Shown here: one piece after another, positions 53,192 to 61,498 of the stretch
How positions within the stretch are numbered: position 1 is the first letter of the stretch
Layout: the number at the start of each line of letters is the position of its first letter
Assembly: GCA_016717305.1 (NCBI GenBank)
Contig: JADKFY010000014.1
Span: 65,845 to 129,844, forward strand
DNA length: 64,000 nt
Reading direction: 5' to 3'
DNA from: Flavobacteriales bacterium
GTDB taxonomy: Bacteria; Bacteroidota; Bacteroidia; Flavobacteriales_F; PHOS-HE28
The notes under the pieces: model-generated
What the model was told of the DNA's origin: nothing
Databases searched by the model: none
Seen by the model: only the letters and a program-made list of their open reading frames with translations
Program-made: the position numbers and the translations under genes

Positions 53192-54241
53192 ATGCACACG
53201 CCTGCACTCCTTCGGAACATGCTGGTGGCGCTGGTCGCCATGGTGATCCTGTACCTGGGCCGCACCGTGTTCATCCCGCTCCTCTACAGCCTGCTCGTGG
53301 CGCTGGTGCTCTATCCCTTGGTGGCGAAGCTGGAGCGCGGGGGTGTGCCGCGCTGGCTCGCCATTGCCCTGGGGCTGCTGCTCGTTGGCGTGGTCTTCGG
53401 CGGACTGCTGGGGCTCTTGGCATGGCAGGTGAACGGGTTCCTCGTCCAATTCGCCGAACTCGACAGCGCCAGCGGAACAGGTCTACAAGCGCTGTGGGAC
53501 TGGGCCAACGAACGCTTTGCCGCACTCGGCCAAGATCACCGGAATGCGTGGTGGACCAGCGCCCTGGACAACCTGCCGGGCCGGATCACCCCCTACCTCG
53601 GCGTCCTCCTGAACGGTCTTTTCGGCATGCTCTTCAACCTCTTCATCATCCCCGTCTTCACGGCCCTGCTGCTGTACAACCGGGGCACTTACGTAGCGGC
53701 GATCACCGCCTTGGTCGGTGCGGCATGGAAGCCGAAGCTGCCCGTCCTCCTGCAACGTGTGGTGGTCAACTACGCGCGCTTCGTCCTGGGCATGGTGCAG
53801 GTGTACCTCATCGTGGGCGCGCTCAACACCGTCGGCTTCCTCCTGCTCGGTGTGCCCCACGCCCTGCTCTTCGGCCTGCTCACCGCCGTGGCCACCATGG
53901 TCCCTTACGTGGGCATCCTCTTCAGCGCGCTGCTGCCCATCACCCTCGCGTACACCACCACGGGCTCCCTGTGGACACCCGTGGGTGTCATCGTCGTGCT
54001 GGGTATGGTGCAGTATGTGGAGGCCAACCTCATCTTCCCCAAGGTGGTGGGTGGCAAGCTCGGCCTGAACACCCTGGCCTCCTTGGTCATCATCTTCTCC
54101 GGTGCCCTGCTTTGGGGCATGGCCGGCATGATCCTCTTCCTGCCGCTCATGTCCATCGTTATGCTCGTGAGCAAGGAGGTGCCCGAGTGGAAGGCCCTGC
54201 GCTTGGCCCTGGGCGATGGTGCAACGGCGGAGGGTGAATAA
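53192..54241 (+). CDS. AI-2E-family (TqsA/PerM-like) transporter
   Basis: 349 residues from ATG 53192. Typical AI-2E/UPF0118 layout: two N-terminal helices, a helix around residues 50-70, a soluble loop of about 80 residues (NGFLVQFAEL ... LPGRITPYLG), and five C-terminal helices. Family signatures are GVLLNGLFGMLFNLFIIPVFTALLL, FVLGMVQVYLIVGALNTVGFLLLGVPHALLFGLL, PYVGILFSALLP and VQYVEANLIFPKVVGGKLGLN. The family exports or passes varied substrates; autoinducer-2 is shown for few members. The gene is more GC-rich than its neighbours by eye. Confidence 0.93.
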   Translation: MHTPALLRNMLVALVAMVILYLGRTVFIPLLYSLLVALVLYPLVAKLERGGVPRWLAIALGLLLVGVVFGGLLGLLAWQVNGFLVQFAELDSASGTGLQALWDWANERFAALGQDHRNAWWTSALDNLPGRITPYLGVLLNGLFGMLFNLFIIPVFTALLLYNRGTYVAAITALVGAAWKPKLPVLLQRVVVNYARFVLGMVQVYLIVGALNTVGFLLLGVPHALLFGLLTAVATMVPYVGILFSALLPITLAYTTTGSLWTPVGVIVVLGMVQYVEANLIFPKVVGGKLGLNTLASLVIIFSGALLWGMAGMILFLPLMSIVMLVSKEVPEWKALRLALGDGATAEGE

Positions 54242-54274
54242 GCGAAGACGTTTGTTCCCGACCCGATGGAGCTC

Positions 54275-54530
54275 CGCCCCGTAAGGCCGAACGCGTTCAG
54301 GCCGCGGCCCCAATGTTCCAGCACGACCAGTGGGGTGCGGCCGTGCATGGCCAATTCCTTGGTCACGCTGCTGTGGAAGAGGCTTTCCAAGAGCCCCGTG
54401 TGCCGGTGCAATACCGCCACCGGATCGGTGTTCTCCCGCTGGCGTCGGCGCTCAGGGCCAGCACCACATCGTCGCCTGCTCCATCGACATACCGGTACTT
54501 CACGCCGACCATGGCCGCACCGTGATCCCG
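54275..54530 (-). pseudogene. Universal stress protein C-terminal remnant
   Basis: The 510-bp stretch 54242-54752 has no intact gene. On the minus strand it holds MVGVKYRYVDG and then, in another frame, VAVLHRHTGLLESLFHSSVTKELAMHGRTPLVVLEH. This is the UspA C-terminal pattern (VVLHRHxG ... LFHxSVTxxLxxHxxxPLLVL). At least one frameshift separates the two blocks near 54420, and the N-terminal part of the UspA fold is not recognisable, so this is a decayed or truncated gene. The rest of the stretch (54530-54752) holds nothing I can name. Confidence 0.65.
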
Positions 54531-54752
54531 TGGTGGCCGACGGCAGTTGGTCCGCGTTCTGACCAGAGCCCATCTCAAAATAGTCTTTGGAAGCGAGAAT
54601 GATGGATCTCGTGACCATGCGAGGCGCCAAAGTCGAGCATAGCGGTGGTTATGTGGGACTTTTGCAATGAAGCAGGGGCGTGAAAGACACATTCGCAGCC
54701 CGAAGGATCATTTTGAGATGCGCTCTAGGACAGGCACTCGATCCGTGCGCTA

Positions 54753-55772
54753 TCACGCGCTGCCCTTCAAGCCTTCCCAGTAGGCCATGTACAGCTTGAA
54801 GTAGCTTTCGAACAAGGCCTTCCGATCCGCTTGTTCGGGTGCCGTGCCGGGTTGCTGTGCGCGGATCGCATTGATCTTCATGCGCACATTGGCGCGGTAG
54901 AGTTTGTAGAAGAGGTAGAGCTCCTCCTCCTGCGCCGTGCGCATCACCGGGAAGGCGCTGTTGTAGGTGTGCATGAGGTGTTTGCCCAGCTCCGGGTATC
55001 CGGCGTGGTCCAGCTCCATGGTGAAGAAGGCCAGTTCGTTCAGCAGGTCGATCCGCCGGTAGTGCGCGTCGAACTCGATGCAGTCGAAGAGCATCGGCGG
55101 CTCGGTAAGGAAGATGTTGCCGGCATGCAGGTCGCCGTGCACATCGCGGATGAAGCCTTCGCGGTCCCGCGCGGTGATCAACTCCGTGTGTGCCTGGAGG
55201 AAGCGCTGCGCAAAGGCGATGCTCTCGGTGAGGAACGTGGCTTGTGCAGGCCCCAGTATTGCCGCGCAGAATTCCGTGATGCCCGCCACATCCGCGAAGT
55301 CCGCGTACAGGTCGGCGGCGCTGACCTTGCCCCGGATGATGGTGGCCCCTTGGTGGAAGGGGATGAGCACCTCCAGCACGCGGTCGATGTCGGCGGTGTG
55401 CACCAGTCCGCGCTCCAACATGCGGTCCATCTCCAACGCGCGGTCGATGCGCTCCATTTCCAGCGCATGGTCGATCACGTTCCCTTCCCCTCCGATCCGG
55501 TAGCGGCCTTCGTACTGGGTTACCGGCCATGTGCGCAGGTACATCGCCGGGCACAGCCGTTGGTTCAGGCGCAGTTCCTCTTCCACGAAATGCTTCCGCT
55601 TTTCCACTGTGGAGAAGTCCAAAAAGCCGAGGTCGACGGACTTCTTGAGCTTGTACACTTTGGTGGTGCAGAGGATGACGAAGGAGATGTGCGTCTCGAT
55701 CAGTTGCTCCGCGGCTTGTCCCTCCGGAAAAGTGCCATGGGCCACGAGCGCTTCCACCTGTTCGCGTGTCAT
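54753..55772 (-). CDS. Aminoglycoside-phosphotransferase-like kinase (COG2187 type)
   Basis: 339 residues from ATG 55772 (MTREQVEALVAHGTFPEG). VYKLKKSVDLGFLDFSTVEKRKHFVEEELRLNQRL is the hallmark start of the COG2187 group. The APH-like catalytic loop is VHGDLHAGNIF (HGD..N) near residue 210 and the metal motif is FDCIEFD (D in place of DFG). It overlaps the AAA-type kinase gene upstream by 4 bases (ATGA). In many bacteria the two are one polypeptide, a bifunctional phosphotransferase/ATP-binding protein; here they are split but translationally coupled. The natural substrate is unknown. It is not evidence of antibiotic resistance. Confidence 0.88.
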   Translation of the reverse strand: MTREQVEALVAHGTFPEGQAAEQLIETHISFVILCTTKVYKLKKSVDLGFLDFSTVEKRKHFVEEELRLNQRLCPAMYLRTWPVTQYEGRYRIGGEGNVIDHALEMERIDRALEMDRMLERGLVHTADIDRVLEVLIPFHQGATIIRGKVSAADLYADFADVAGITEFCAAILGPAQATFLTESIAFAQRFLQAHTELITARDREGFIRDVHGDLHAGNIFLTEPPMLFDCIEFDAHYRRIDLLNELAFFTMELDHAGYPELGKHLMHTYNSAFPVMRTAQEEELYLFYKLYRANVRMKINAIRAQQPGTAPEQADRKALFESYFKLYMAYWEGLKGSA

Positions 55773-56287
55773 GTGCGCGGTGTGTTGATGTGTTCCAGTG
55801 CGGCCGCGAGGTATTGCTCGGTCGTGCCCGCGTCGGTGTTCAGCACGAGGTGGTCCTGCGTGATCGGTTCCTGCTCCGCTTTGATGGTCAAGTAGACGGC
55901 GAAGTCGGCATCGCTGTCCGGTCGTTTGCGGCCCACACGCTCGGCGATGATCGGTTCCGATGCTTCCATGACGATGAGGTGCACGGGGATGTGATGTTCT
56001 TGCGCCCAGTGGAGGTAAGGGTCGCGGTAAGCGGCCTTGGAGAAGGTGGCATCCACGATCACGGTGCCTCCCTGCGCCAGCGCTCCGGTGACCCGCGTGA
56101 ACATGCGTGCATAGACCCCCGAGCGGTCGCTGTCCGCGTAGTGCGGTTGCGCTTCCTCTTCCTTGCGGATGCGGTCGCTGTTGAAATGCGCGGCACCCAT
56201 CCGCTGTGCCAAGGCATCGGCGAAGAAGGTCTTGCCCGAGCCGGGCAGGCCCATGACCATGATCAAGTGTGCGGCGGGGGTGGGCAT
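55769..56287 (-). CDS. P-loop kinase (COG0645 type), partner of the phosphotransferase
   Basis: 172 residues from ATG 56287; a GTG at 56293 is also possible. The AAA_33-like nucleoside-kinase fold is shown by GLPGSGKTFFADALA (Walker A), SDRIRKEEE, IVDATFSKAAYRDPYL (Walker B-like strand with the catalytic Asp) and ERVGRKRPDSDADFAVY (lid arginines). It normally forms the C-terminal half of the bifunctional COG2187/COG0645 protein. Gene order here (kinase first, phosphotransferase second) is reversed relative to the usual fusion order as I recall it. Confidence 0.88.
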   Translation of the reverse strand: MPTPAAHLIMVMGLPGSGKTFFADALAQRMGAAHFNSDRIRKEEEAQPHYADSDRSGVYARMFTRVTGALAQGGTVIVDATFSKAAYRDPYLHWAQEHHIPVHLIVMEASEPIIAERVGRKRPDSDADFAVYLTIKAEQEPITQDHLVLNTDAGTTEQYLAAALEHINTPRT

Positions 56288-56459
56288 GTTCACGTGAAGG
56301 TCGGAATGAAGGTAGTGCCTCGCCTCCGCTTCGCACCTGATGATCGTTCAACTGCTTCGGGTAGTGCGAAGTACATGCTGGGAAGGGGCCACGCGCAGAC
56401 CGCCTGCCGATAGGGTTGGCGATGGACGTTCGTTCGTGCGCATCGCGTGCTGCAGCGTC

Positions 56460-56510
56460 ATACCGGAAAGCGGCCGCTGCGCAGCAGCGAAGGACCCGCT
56501 TTTCCGTAAT
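56460..56510. repeat. Palindromic REP-like element, copy 2
   Basis: ATACCGGAAAGCGG ... CCCGCTTTTCCGTAAT forms an imperfect hairpin with inner stem CCGCTGCG/CAGCAGCG. It is closely similar to copy 1 at 49094-49142 and likewise intergenic. Confidence 0.6.
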
Positions 56511-56541
56511 CGCAAATGCGCCGCTCGCACAGGTCCGTGCG

Positions 56542-56823
56542 CTATTTCGCGCTGCGCTTCTGCTGCTTGCTGCTGCGCGCCTGCGGATCCTTGTTGCTGC
56601 GTGCCGACCCTTGGTGGGGCACCGTGCTGTTGGGGTGCATGTGTTTTTCGCGCTCCAGCTGCGAGCCCTTGCGGTCATGCGCCGGACCCTTCGCATCCGT
56701 CTGACCCGGTTGTCCGGGCTTGGTGGTCGTGGTCTTCAGCACGCGCTTGGTGGCAGCGGGCTGCTTCGGCACCAAGGGGTTGGTCTTCGCTACCGCCTTG
56801 GGAGTGGGTTTCTTCGTTGGCAT
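56542..56823 (-). CDS. Small lysine/proline-rich basic protein
   Basis: A 93-residue, highly basic, low-complexity frame (MPTKKPTPKAVAKTNPLVPKQ ... SSKQQKRSAK) with no hydrophobic core, probably disordered. Similar short basic proteins in other bacteria bind nucleic acid, but there is no domain to prove it. It could also be a spurious open frame: composition alone supports it. Confidence 0.4.
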   Translation of the reverse strand: MPTKKPTPKAVAKTNPLVPKQPAATKRVLKTTTTKPGQPGQTDAKGPAHDRKGSQLEREKHMHPNSTVPHQGSARSNKDPQARSSKQQKRSAK

Positions 56824-56921
56824 GGTGTGGAGTTATCGTTCAAGTTCCGCCGCTGATCCGTGCGACACGCGGGCACCTTGGGTGGCATGGGGCGGAGTGC
56901 ACGTGCCCGCCAGCACCCGAT

Positions 56922-56951
56922 GAAAGGCCCCCCGGGATCGAGGGGCCTTTC
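56922..56951 (-). terminator. Hairpin terminator after the Hsp20 gene
   Basis: GAAAGGCCCC (56922-56931) pairs with GGGGCCTTTC (56942-56951), a 10-bp perfect stem, 20 bases beyond the Hsp20 stop on the minus strand. The T-tract is short (TTTC), so termination efficiency is uncertain. Confidence 0.6.
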
Positions 56952-56971
56952 ACGGAAGGTGCTTTGATGGC

Positions 56972-57421
56972 TCAGCTGATGGCGATGTGCTTCGCTTTGC
57001 GTTCCGGCACGGCCTTGATCTTGGCCACGGTCAGGTGCAGCACACCGTCGGTGAATTTGGCCGTTACGTGCTCGCCATCCGTGTTCTCCGGCAGTTGGAA
57101 CGAGCGGGTGAAGGAGCCGTAGTTGTACTCGCGGCGGGTCCAGCCGGCCTTCTCCTCGTTCTTCTCCTCTTCGCGCTCACTGCTTACCGTAAGCAGCCCA
57201 TCGTTCACTTCGATCTTCAGGTCCTCTTTCTTGAAACCGGGAACCGCGATGTCCAGCTCGAACTGCTTCTCGCCCTCCTTGATGTTCACCTTCGGAAGGT
57301 CCAACTCCGGCATGGTGCGCATGCCGCTGGGCCCCTTGGTGAACCACCCGGTCGGGAAGTCCCATTCGTCGTTGTCGAAAAAGCGGCTGATGGATTTGGG
57401 ACGATGCATCAATGTCTTCAT
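56972..57421 (-). CDS. Hsp20/alpha-crystallin small heat-shock protein
   Basis: 149 residues, ATP-independent holdase chaperone. The alpha-crystallin domain runs from about residue 42 (LPKVNIKEGEKQFELDIAVPGFKKEDLKIEVNDGLLTV) to 140. FxRSFxLPENTDGEHVTAKFTDGVLHLTVAK carries the conserved GVL motif. The N-terminal FFDNDEWDFPTGWF is typical of Bacteroidota Hsp20. Own terminator (56922-56951). Preceded by 393 bases (57422-57814) in which I see no gene, repeat or promoter I could defend. Confidence 0.95.
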   Translation of the reverse strand: MKTLMHRPKSISRFFDNDEWDFPTGWFTKGPSGMRTMPELDLPKVNIKEGEKQFELDIAVPGFKKEDLKIEVNDGLLTVSSEREEEKNEEKAGWTRREYNYGSFTRSFQLPENTDGEHVTAKFTDGVLHLTVAKIKAVPERKAKHIAIS

Positions 57422-57814
57422 GGTGTGTGAGGTATTGGTTAAGCATCAAAGATGAAGGCACACGCCGTTCCTTGTAATGATCGGGATCAGGTCCGGAGCA
57501 GACATTCGTCATTGGAGCTGCATTCCGCAGCCCACCGACCGGTGCTTGCCCATGGAGGCCGACCGACACGCGTGTGTTGCGCTGGTAAGCCCTCCGCCGA
57601 CCCGTTGTCGAACACCGTCGGCAGCAGGGCCGGCTTGCTTTGAACCCGCGCAGGGTGCCCGTTCCCTTGTTGCCCCAGGATCCCTTGCAGGAGAGATGGC
57701 CGAGGTTCGAAAGGATATGGATCGTGGCAGGTACTGTGGTGCTGGCAACTGGCCTGCGGGGGTTCGCATGGAGCGATCGCCCACCTGCCATGTGCGTTCC
57801 GACCACTCCTGTGG
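57422..57814. other. 393-bp stretch without a recognisable gene
   Basis: Between the Hsp20 start and the end of the delta-60 repeat gene. Open frames of up to 130 codons exist on both strands, but their translations are rich in Arg, Pro, Cys and Ser with no fold-like pattern and look like out-of-frame GC-rich DNA. No terminator, repeat copy or promoter box was found. Confidence 0.5.
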
Positions 57815-59314
57815 TCACTCGAACACCACCCGCTCTGTCGCTGTGCGCCCCCGGTCGATAAGGGTGAGGCTGTAGATGCCGCTTGCCACCTGTTCCGCAT
57901 CCACCGCGACCTTGCCATTGAAGATCGTCGGGTGCATCGGGACCAGCCGACCCTGCGCGTCGTGCAGCACGACGAGCGTTGCTGCGGACCATGGGGTCGC
58001 AGCCTCCGCAACGAACCGCCCATGCGAGGGGTTCGGTGCTATGCTTAGGGATACGGTTCCGATCGCTGGGATGGACGTGGTGCCGGGTGCGGTGAAGCGC
58101 ATCACGAGCATGTCGCTCTCGGGTGCTCCGTTGTTGTTCTCGCCGGCCACCACCACTTTGCCATCCGCTTGGATCGCGATGGCCGAGGAGTTGTCGTCGT
58201 TGTTGATGTCGAAGGTGGCATGGGGGTCGGAGCGTTGGCCGAGAGGCGCAGCACCCGGATGTCGTTGAAGGTCTCCTCGACCGTGCAGGTGAGCACGAAG
58301 CCGCCCTCGCTGTCCTGTGCCACACGGTCCACTTCCTGGTTGTCGATTGCTTCCAGCACCACCACCCCGTTGGTGCCGAACCCGGGATCGAAGCCGCCGC
58401 TGGTGGTCAACATCACCGCGAGCAGATCGCGATCGGAGTTGGGCGAGGCGTAGCCCACCACCAGGATCCGACCATCCGGGAGCAGGATGAGGTCCGAGGC
58501 CTCGTCCTCGTCGTTCGAGATGTTCACTTGCAGGATGCCATCGCCATCGAAACTGGTGTCCAGCTGTCCGTTGGGAGCAGCCGCACCTGGCGATCTCTTG
58601 GTGGCCGGGTTGTGCGGTGCGACCAGCACTGAGGATCTTTCCGTTGGGCTGCACAGCCACCGCCAAGGCACGTTCATTGTTCGATCCGATGTCCGTGAGG
58701 GCCACCCCACCGGTGCCGAAGGCCGTGTCCAATGCGCCATCCGCCAGCAGCCGCACCGTCATCATCTTGGAATTGAAGCCTGCGACATCGTCACCGCTCA
58801 TGAGCACCTTGCCGTCCGACTGTAACGCCATTGCCCAGAAGCTGCCGCCCGTGGCCGAAGTGGTGGGGGTGCTGATGCCATCGGTGCCATAGTCCGGATC
58901 CAACGCACCGTTCGGTAGCAGCCGGGCCATGAAGAGATCGGCGCCATTGCCGATCAATAGGTTTCCTCCCACCAGCACCTTGCCATCGGGTTGCAGGGCC
59001 ATGCCTTGGATCGCAGCGAATGCCGGCAGTGTCAGGCTCACCCGACCACCGGTGCCGAACGCCGGATCCAGCGTGCCATCGAAGAGCAAACGTGCCACTA
59101 TCGGACGTACCTCCCCGTCGATCGTGCCGTAGCCCGAGACGAGGATGCGACCGTCCGGCTGGATCAGCATTTCTTGGGCGTCGTCGTTGTCCCCATCAAA
59201 GTCGATGAGGACCTTGCCGTTGTTCCCGAAGGTGGGGTCGAGGGTCGGTTGGGCCGTGGCGGACAGCAACAGTCCAATGGTGCTTAACAGCGAAAGGGAG
59301 AGTGTTCGCAACAT
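57815..59314 (-). CDS. Delta-60-repeat beta-propeller with T9SS domain; central segment out of frame
   Basis: 499 residues with signal peptide ending ATAQ. Repeats of the delta-60 / DUF5122 type: LDPTFGNNGKVLIDFDG, LIQPDGRILVSGYG, LDPAFGTGG, MALQPDGKVLVGG. It ends in a T9SS type A domain (SIAPNPSHGRFVAE, HDAQGRLVPM, VASGIYSLTLI). In the middle (about 58588 down to 58235) the open frame gives non-protein-like Arg-rich sequence. The next frame gives the expected repeats (GQLDTSFDGDGILQV, LILLPDGRILVVGYA, FDPGFGTNGVVVLEA), after which the original frame resumes. So there are at least two compensating indels (near 58573-58590 and 58240). If the DNA is right, the middle repeats are scrambled. Confidence 0.82.
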   Translation of the reverse strand: MLRTLSLSLLSTIGLLLSATAQPTLDPTFGNNGKVLIDFDGDNDDAQEMLIQPDGRILVSGYGTIDGEVRPIVARLLFDGTLDPAFGTGGRVSLTLPAFAAIQGMALQPDGKVLVGGNLLIGNGADLFMARLLPNGALDPDYGTDGISTPTTSATGGSFWAMALQSDGKVLMSGDDVAGFNSKMMTVRLLADGALDTAFGTGGVALTDIGSNNERALAVAVQPNGKILSAGRTAQPGHQEIARCGCSQRTAGHQFRWRWHPASEHLERRGRGLGPHPAPGWSDPGGGLRLAQLRSRSARGDVDHQRRLRSRVRHQRGGGAGSNRQPGSGPCGTGQRGRLRAHLHGRGDLQRHPGAAPLGQRSDPHATFDINNDDNSSAIAIQADGKVVVAGENNNGAPESDMLVMRFTAPGTTSIPAIGTVSLSIAPNPSHGRFVAEAATPWSAATLVVLHDAQGRLVPMHPTIFNGKVAVDAEQVASGIYSLTLIDRGRTATERVVFE

Positions 59315-59526
59315 GGGTGAGCGGTTGGGCGGTCAAGATAATTCGGGCGCATCCAAAGTGCAGTAGCATGTGGTCGGTGTCCGCAGCTCCACGTCTCGGA
59401 AATAGAGAGGCCCCGGCGCTCGTTGACCCGTTCTAGAAAAGGTTTACGGATCCGGGTTGATGTCCGAACATCGGTTCACGGTTCATCGCTCGTCGGGATG
59501 AATGACGCACCTGGCGACCCTTCGCC

Positions 59527-60996
59527 TCACACCCCCTCCAGCACCTCCAACACCTTCACCATCGCCAACGTATCCATGCCGCAATACGCGAGCAGGTCGC
59601 GCCGCACCTGTTCCACATCGCCGGTGAATGCGCCGCTGAGCAAGGCCTCGAACAGGCGGCTCGCCGCCATGCCTTCCTGTACTTCCAAGCCCGCATAGCT
59701 CATGTCCGGCACCAGGGCGGGGAGCACCACTTTGATCGAGGAACGGCCATCCATGGCAGGCGCATAATACCAGCCTTTCTTGAAGGGCGTCTGCAGGTCC
59801 TTGATGCGAGCAGCTAGGGCGAGCAGGGCAGGGGCGTGTTGCGGGAAGTCGCGCGCCAACCCGTGCAGGCAACTGCGTTCGAAGGGTGCGTTGTAGGCCA
59901 GGATATCCCCCTCCGGACCGATGTCCTGCAGCAGCTGTTCCACCAATGCTTCGCGTGGGTCGCCATGGCCATCGCCGAGGTGTTCGAAGTGCATGGGTTC
60001 TGCCCCGCTCGTGTGCTGCACATGCACGCTGTATTGGAAGGGAAGTTGCTGGTAGGGGTGCGTTCCGTCATAGAGCGGCACCGCAGGCATCACCGTCTCG
60101 AAATCGAAATGGTGCAACGGGTACCGCATGTCGGCGAGCCATTCGCGGATCGCTCCTTGGTCCACGATGTGTTGGCCTGTGCGCCATCCGTTCACTTGCC
60201 GTTGTTGGCCGGTGTAGAGCGGCTCGTTCGCCGGAATGTCCGCCATGAGCAGGATGCCGCGTGCGTACAATTCCCATTCCTTGCCTTGCGCGTTGGTGAG
60301 GTCCAACACGGATCCGGTGGGAGGGATGTGCGCCCAACAATGCCCCTTGAAATCGCAGGTGTACGGCGACTTGCAGTGCGGACCGATGCCCACGACCGGT
60401 TCCTCCGCAGCTTGGACCACCGCCTTCAATTGCACGATGCGTTCGGCCACTTCCGCTTGCACATTGCGCACCTGCGTGGTCACATCCACCAGCTTGAAGA
60501 GGCGCTGTGGATCGATCGCCCCTTGGCGCACGTAGCTGGTGTCGATCACCATGATGTGCATCGCCTTCACGCGCACACCGCTCGCCGTGATCACCTGGTA
60601 TTGCAAGGCCGCATCGGCCACGAATTGCTCCTTCACGCTGGTGGCGCTCTTCACCTCCACGGCGATCCATCCATCGCCATCGCGCACCAGTATGTCCAGC
60701 GCGGCCAGCACCCCATCGTGTTGGAAGGCCGCCTCGTAGATCACCGCCGCACCAGCGGCCATGGCGGCTTGCGTGGCCGCCAACGCAGGACCGTAATCGT
60801 AATGATCCTCGGGTGTGCAGTCCACCCCGCCGGGAAAACGCTGCTGGGCCAACAGCCCCACCGCGGTGCCATTGTCGAAGATCGCCTGTTGCGCTTCTGA
60901 AACCACAGGCCGCAGCTCCGGACGGTGCTTGTACAACCACAGGGCCTTGGGGCATTGCTTGCCCCGCATGTAGGTGGATTTGGAGAGGAGGTGCAT
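59527..60996 (-). CDS. DUF2779 protein: Cas4/PD-(D/E)XK-like N-terminus plus RNase H-like C-terminus
   Basis: 489 residues from ATG 60996 (MHLLSKSTYMRGKQCPKALWLYKHRP). The first half resembles Cas4/AddB-type nucleases. Iron-sulfur cysteines occur in GKQCPKALW and in HCKSPYTCDFKGHC, and the nuclease core is ALDILVRDGDGWIAVEVKSATSVK (D ... ExK). The second half is the DUF2779 exonuclease-like domain with HHFDFETVMPAVP (DxE), ILAYNAPFERSCL and DLLAYCGMDTLAM (last Asp), a DEDD-style RNase H arrangement. No CRISPR array or cas genes are nearby. Likely a DNA processing or defence nuclease; the substrate is unknown. Confidence 0.85.
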   Translation of the reverse strand: MHLLSKSTYMRGKQCPKALWLYKHRPELRPVVSEAQQAIFDNGTAVGLLAQQRFPGGVDCTPEDHYDYGPALAATQAAMAAGAAVIYEAAFQHDGVLAALDILVRDGDGWIAVEVKSATSVKEQFVADAALQYQVITASGVRVKAMHIMVIDTSYVRQGAIDPQRLFKLVDVTTQVRNVQAEVAERIVQLKAVVQAAEEPVVGIGPHCKSPYTCDFKGHCWAHIPPTGSVLDLTNAQGKEWELYARGILLMADIPANEPLYTGQQRQVNGWRTGQHIVDQGAIREWLADMRYPLHHFDFETVMPAVPLYDGTHPYQQLPFQYSVHVQHTSGAEPMHFEHLGDGHGDPREALVEQLLQDIGPEGDILAYNAPFERSCLHGLARDFPQHAPALLALAARIKDLQTPFKKGWYYAPAMDGRSSIKVVLPALVPDMSYAGLEVQEGMAASRLFEALLSGAFTGDVEQVRRDLLAYCGMDTLAMVKVLEVLEGV

Positions 60997-61058
60997 GAGG
61001 GGGCACAAAGTTCCACATGTGCGGCCGAAGGGCACTCCGTGGTGCGGAAGGAGTGGGG

Positions 61059-61331
61059 TCAGTCGGACCGCAACTCCCGTTGCAGCAGCTCCAGCATGGG
61101 CGACGGACGCGGATACTCCGTCCGGGCACGTTCCTCCAATGCAGCGGACAGGAAGGGCGTTGCGCACCACGCCGTGTCGGCGCCATGCGCTTCCGGCATC
61201 GGGGCAGGCTGCTGGCTGGCCAGCATGGCACGGAGCTCATCCCGCTCCGCGCGCAGCACCGCTAGCCTGCGCCACAGCACCCACGCCAATAACAGCGCAG
61301 TGGACAGGAGGAGGGTGAGTAGGGCGACCAT
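61059..61331 (-). CDS. Small single-pass membrane protein
   Basis: 90 residues: an N-terminal membrane helix (VALLTLLLSTALLLAWVLW), then a basic and helical stretch (RRLAVLRAERDELRAMLA), then an Ala/Pro-rich tail. No family recognised. It lies between the DUF2779 and DarG genes on the same strand. Confidence 0.5.
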   Translation of the reverse strand: MVALLTLLLSTALLLAWVLWRRLAVLRAERDELRAMLASQQPAPMPEAHGADTAWCATPFLSAALEERARTEYPRPSPMLELLQRELRSD

Positions 61332-61498
61332 GGACAGTGTGCTTCAAAGCTAGGCGATCGGCCGGGCCTGTTGGGTGGGGTCCTGGGTGCCTCGCTGCCG
61401 CATGCGGCCAAGCGCATCAACCGGAGTAAGTAACGGGCATGCATGGTGGATGGTGTTCGGGCACACTCCTTCACCGGTGCGTGGGCCGCTTTGGTCGA

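Noticed and set aside
54753..55772. Aminoglycoside resistance gene
   Set aside because: The fold is shared with aminoglycoside phosphotransferases, but the family is a widespread housekeeping-type kinase with no evidence for drug substrates.
55773..56696. N-terminal extension of the APH-like protein by 300 residues
   Set aside because: The extension is Arg/His-rich and overlaps the P-loop kinase in a different frame; the kinase frame has all expected motifs.
60068..61240. 390-codon minus-strand frame overlapping the DUF2779 gene
   Set aside because: Gly/Arg-rich nonsense in the wrong frame of a confidently identified protein.
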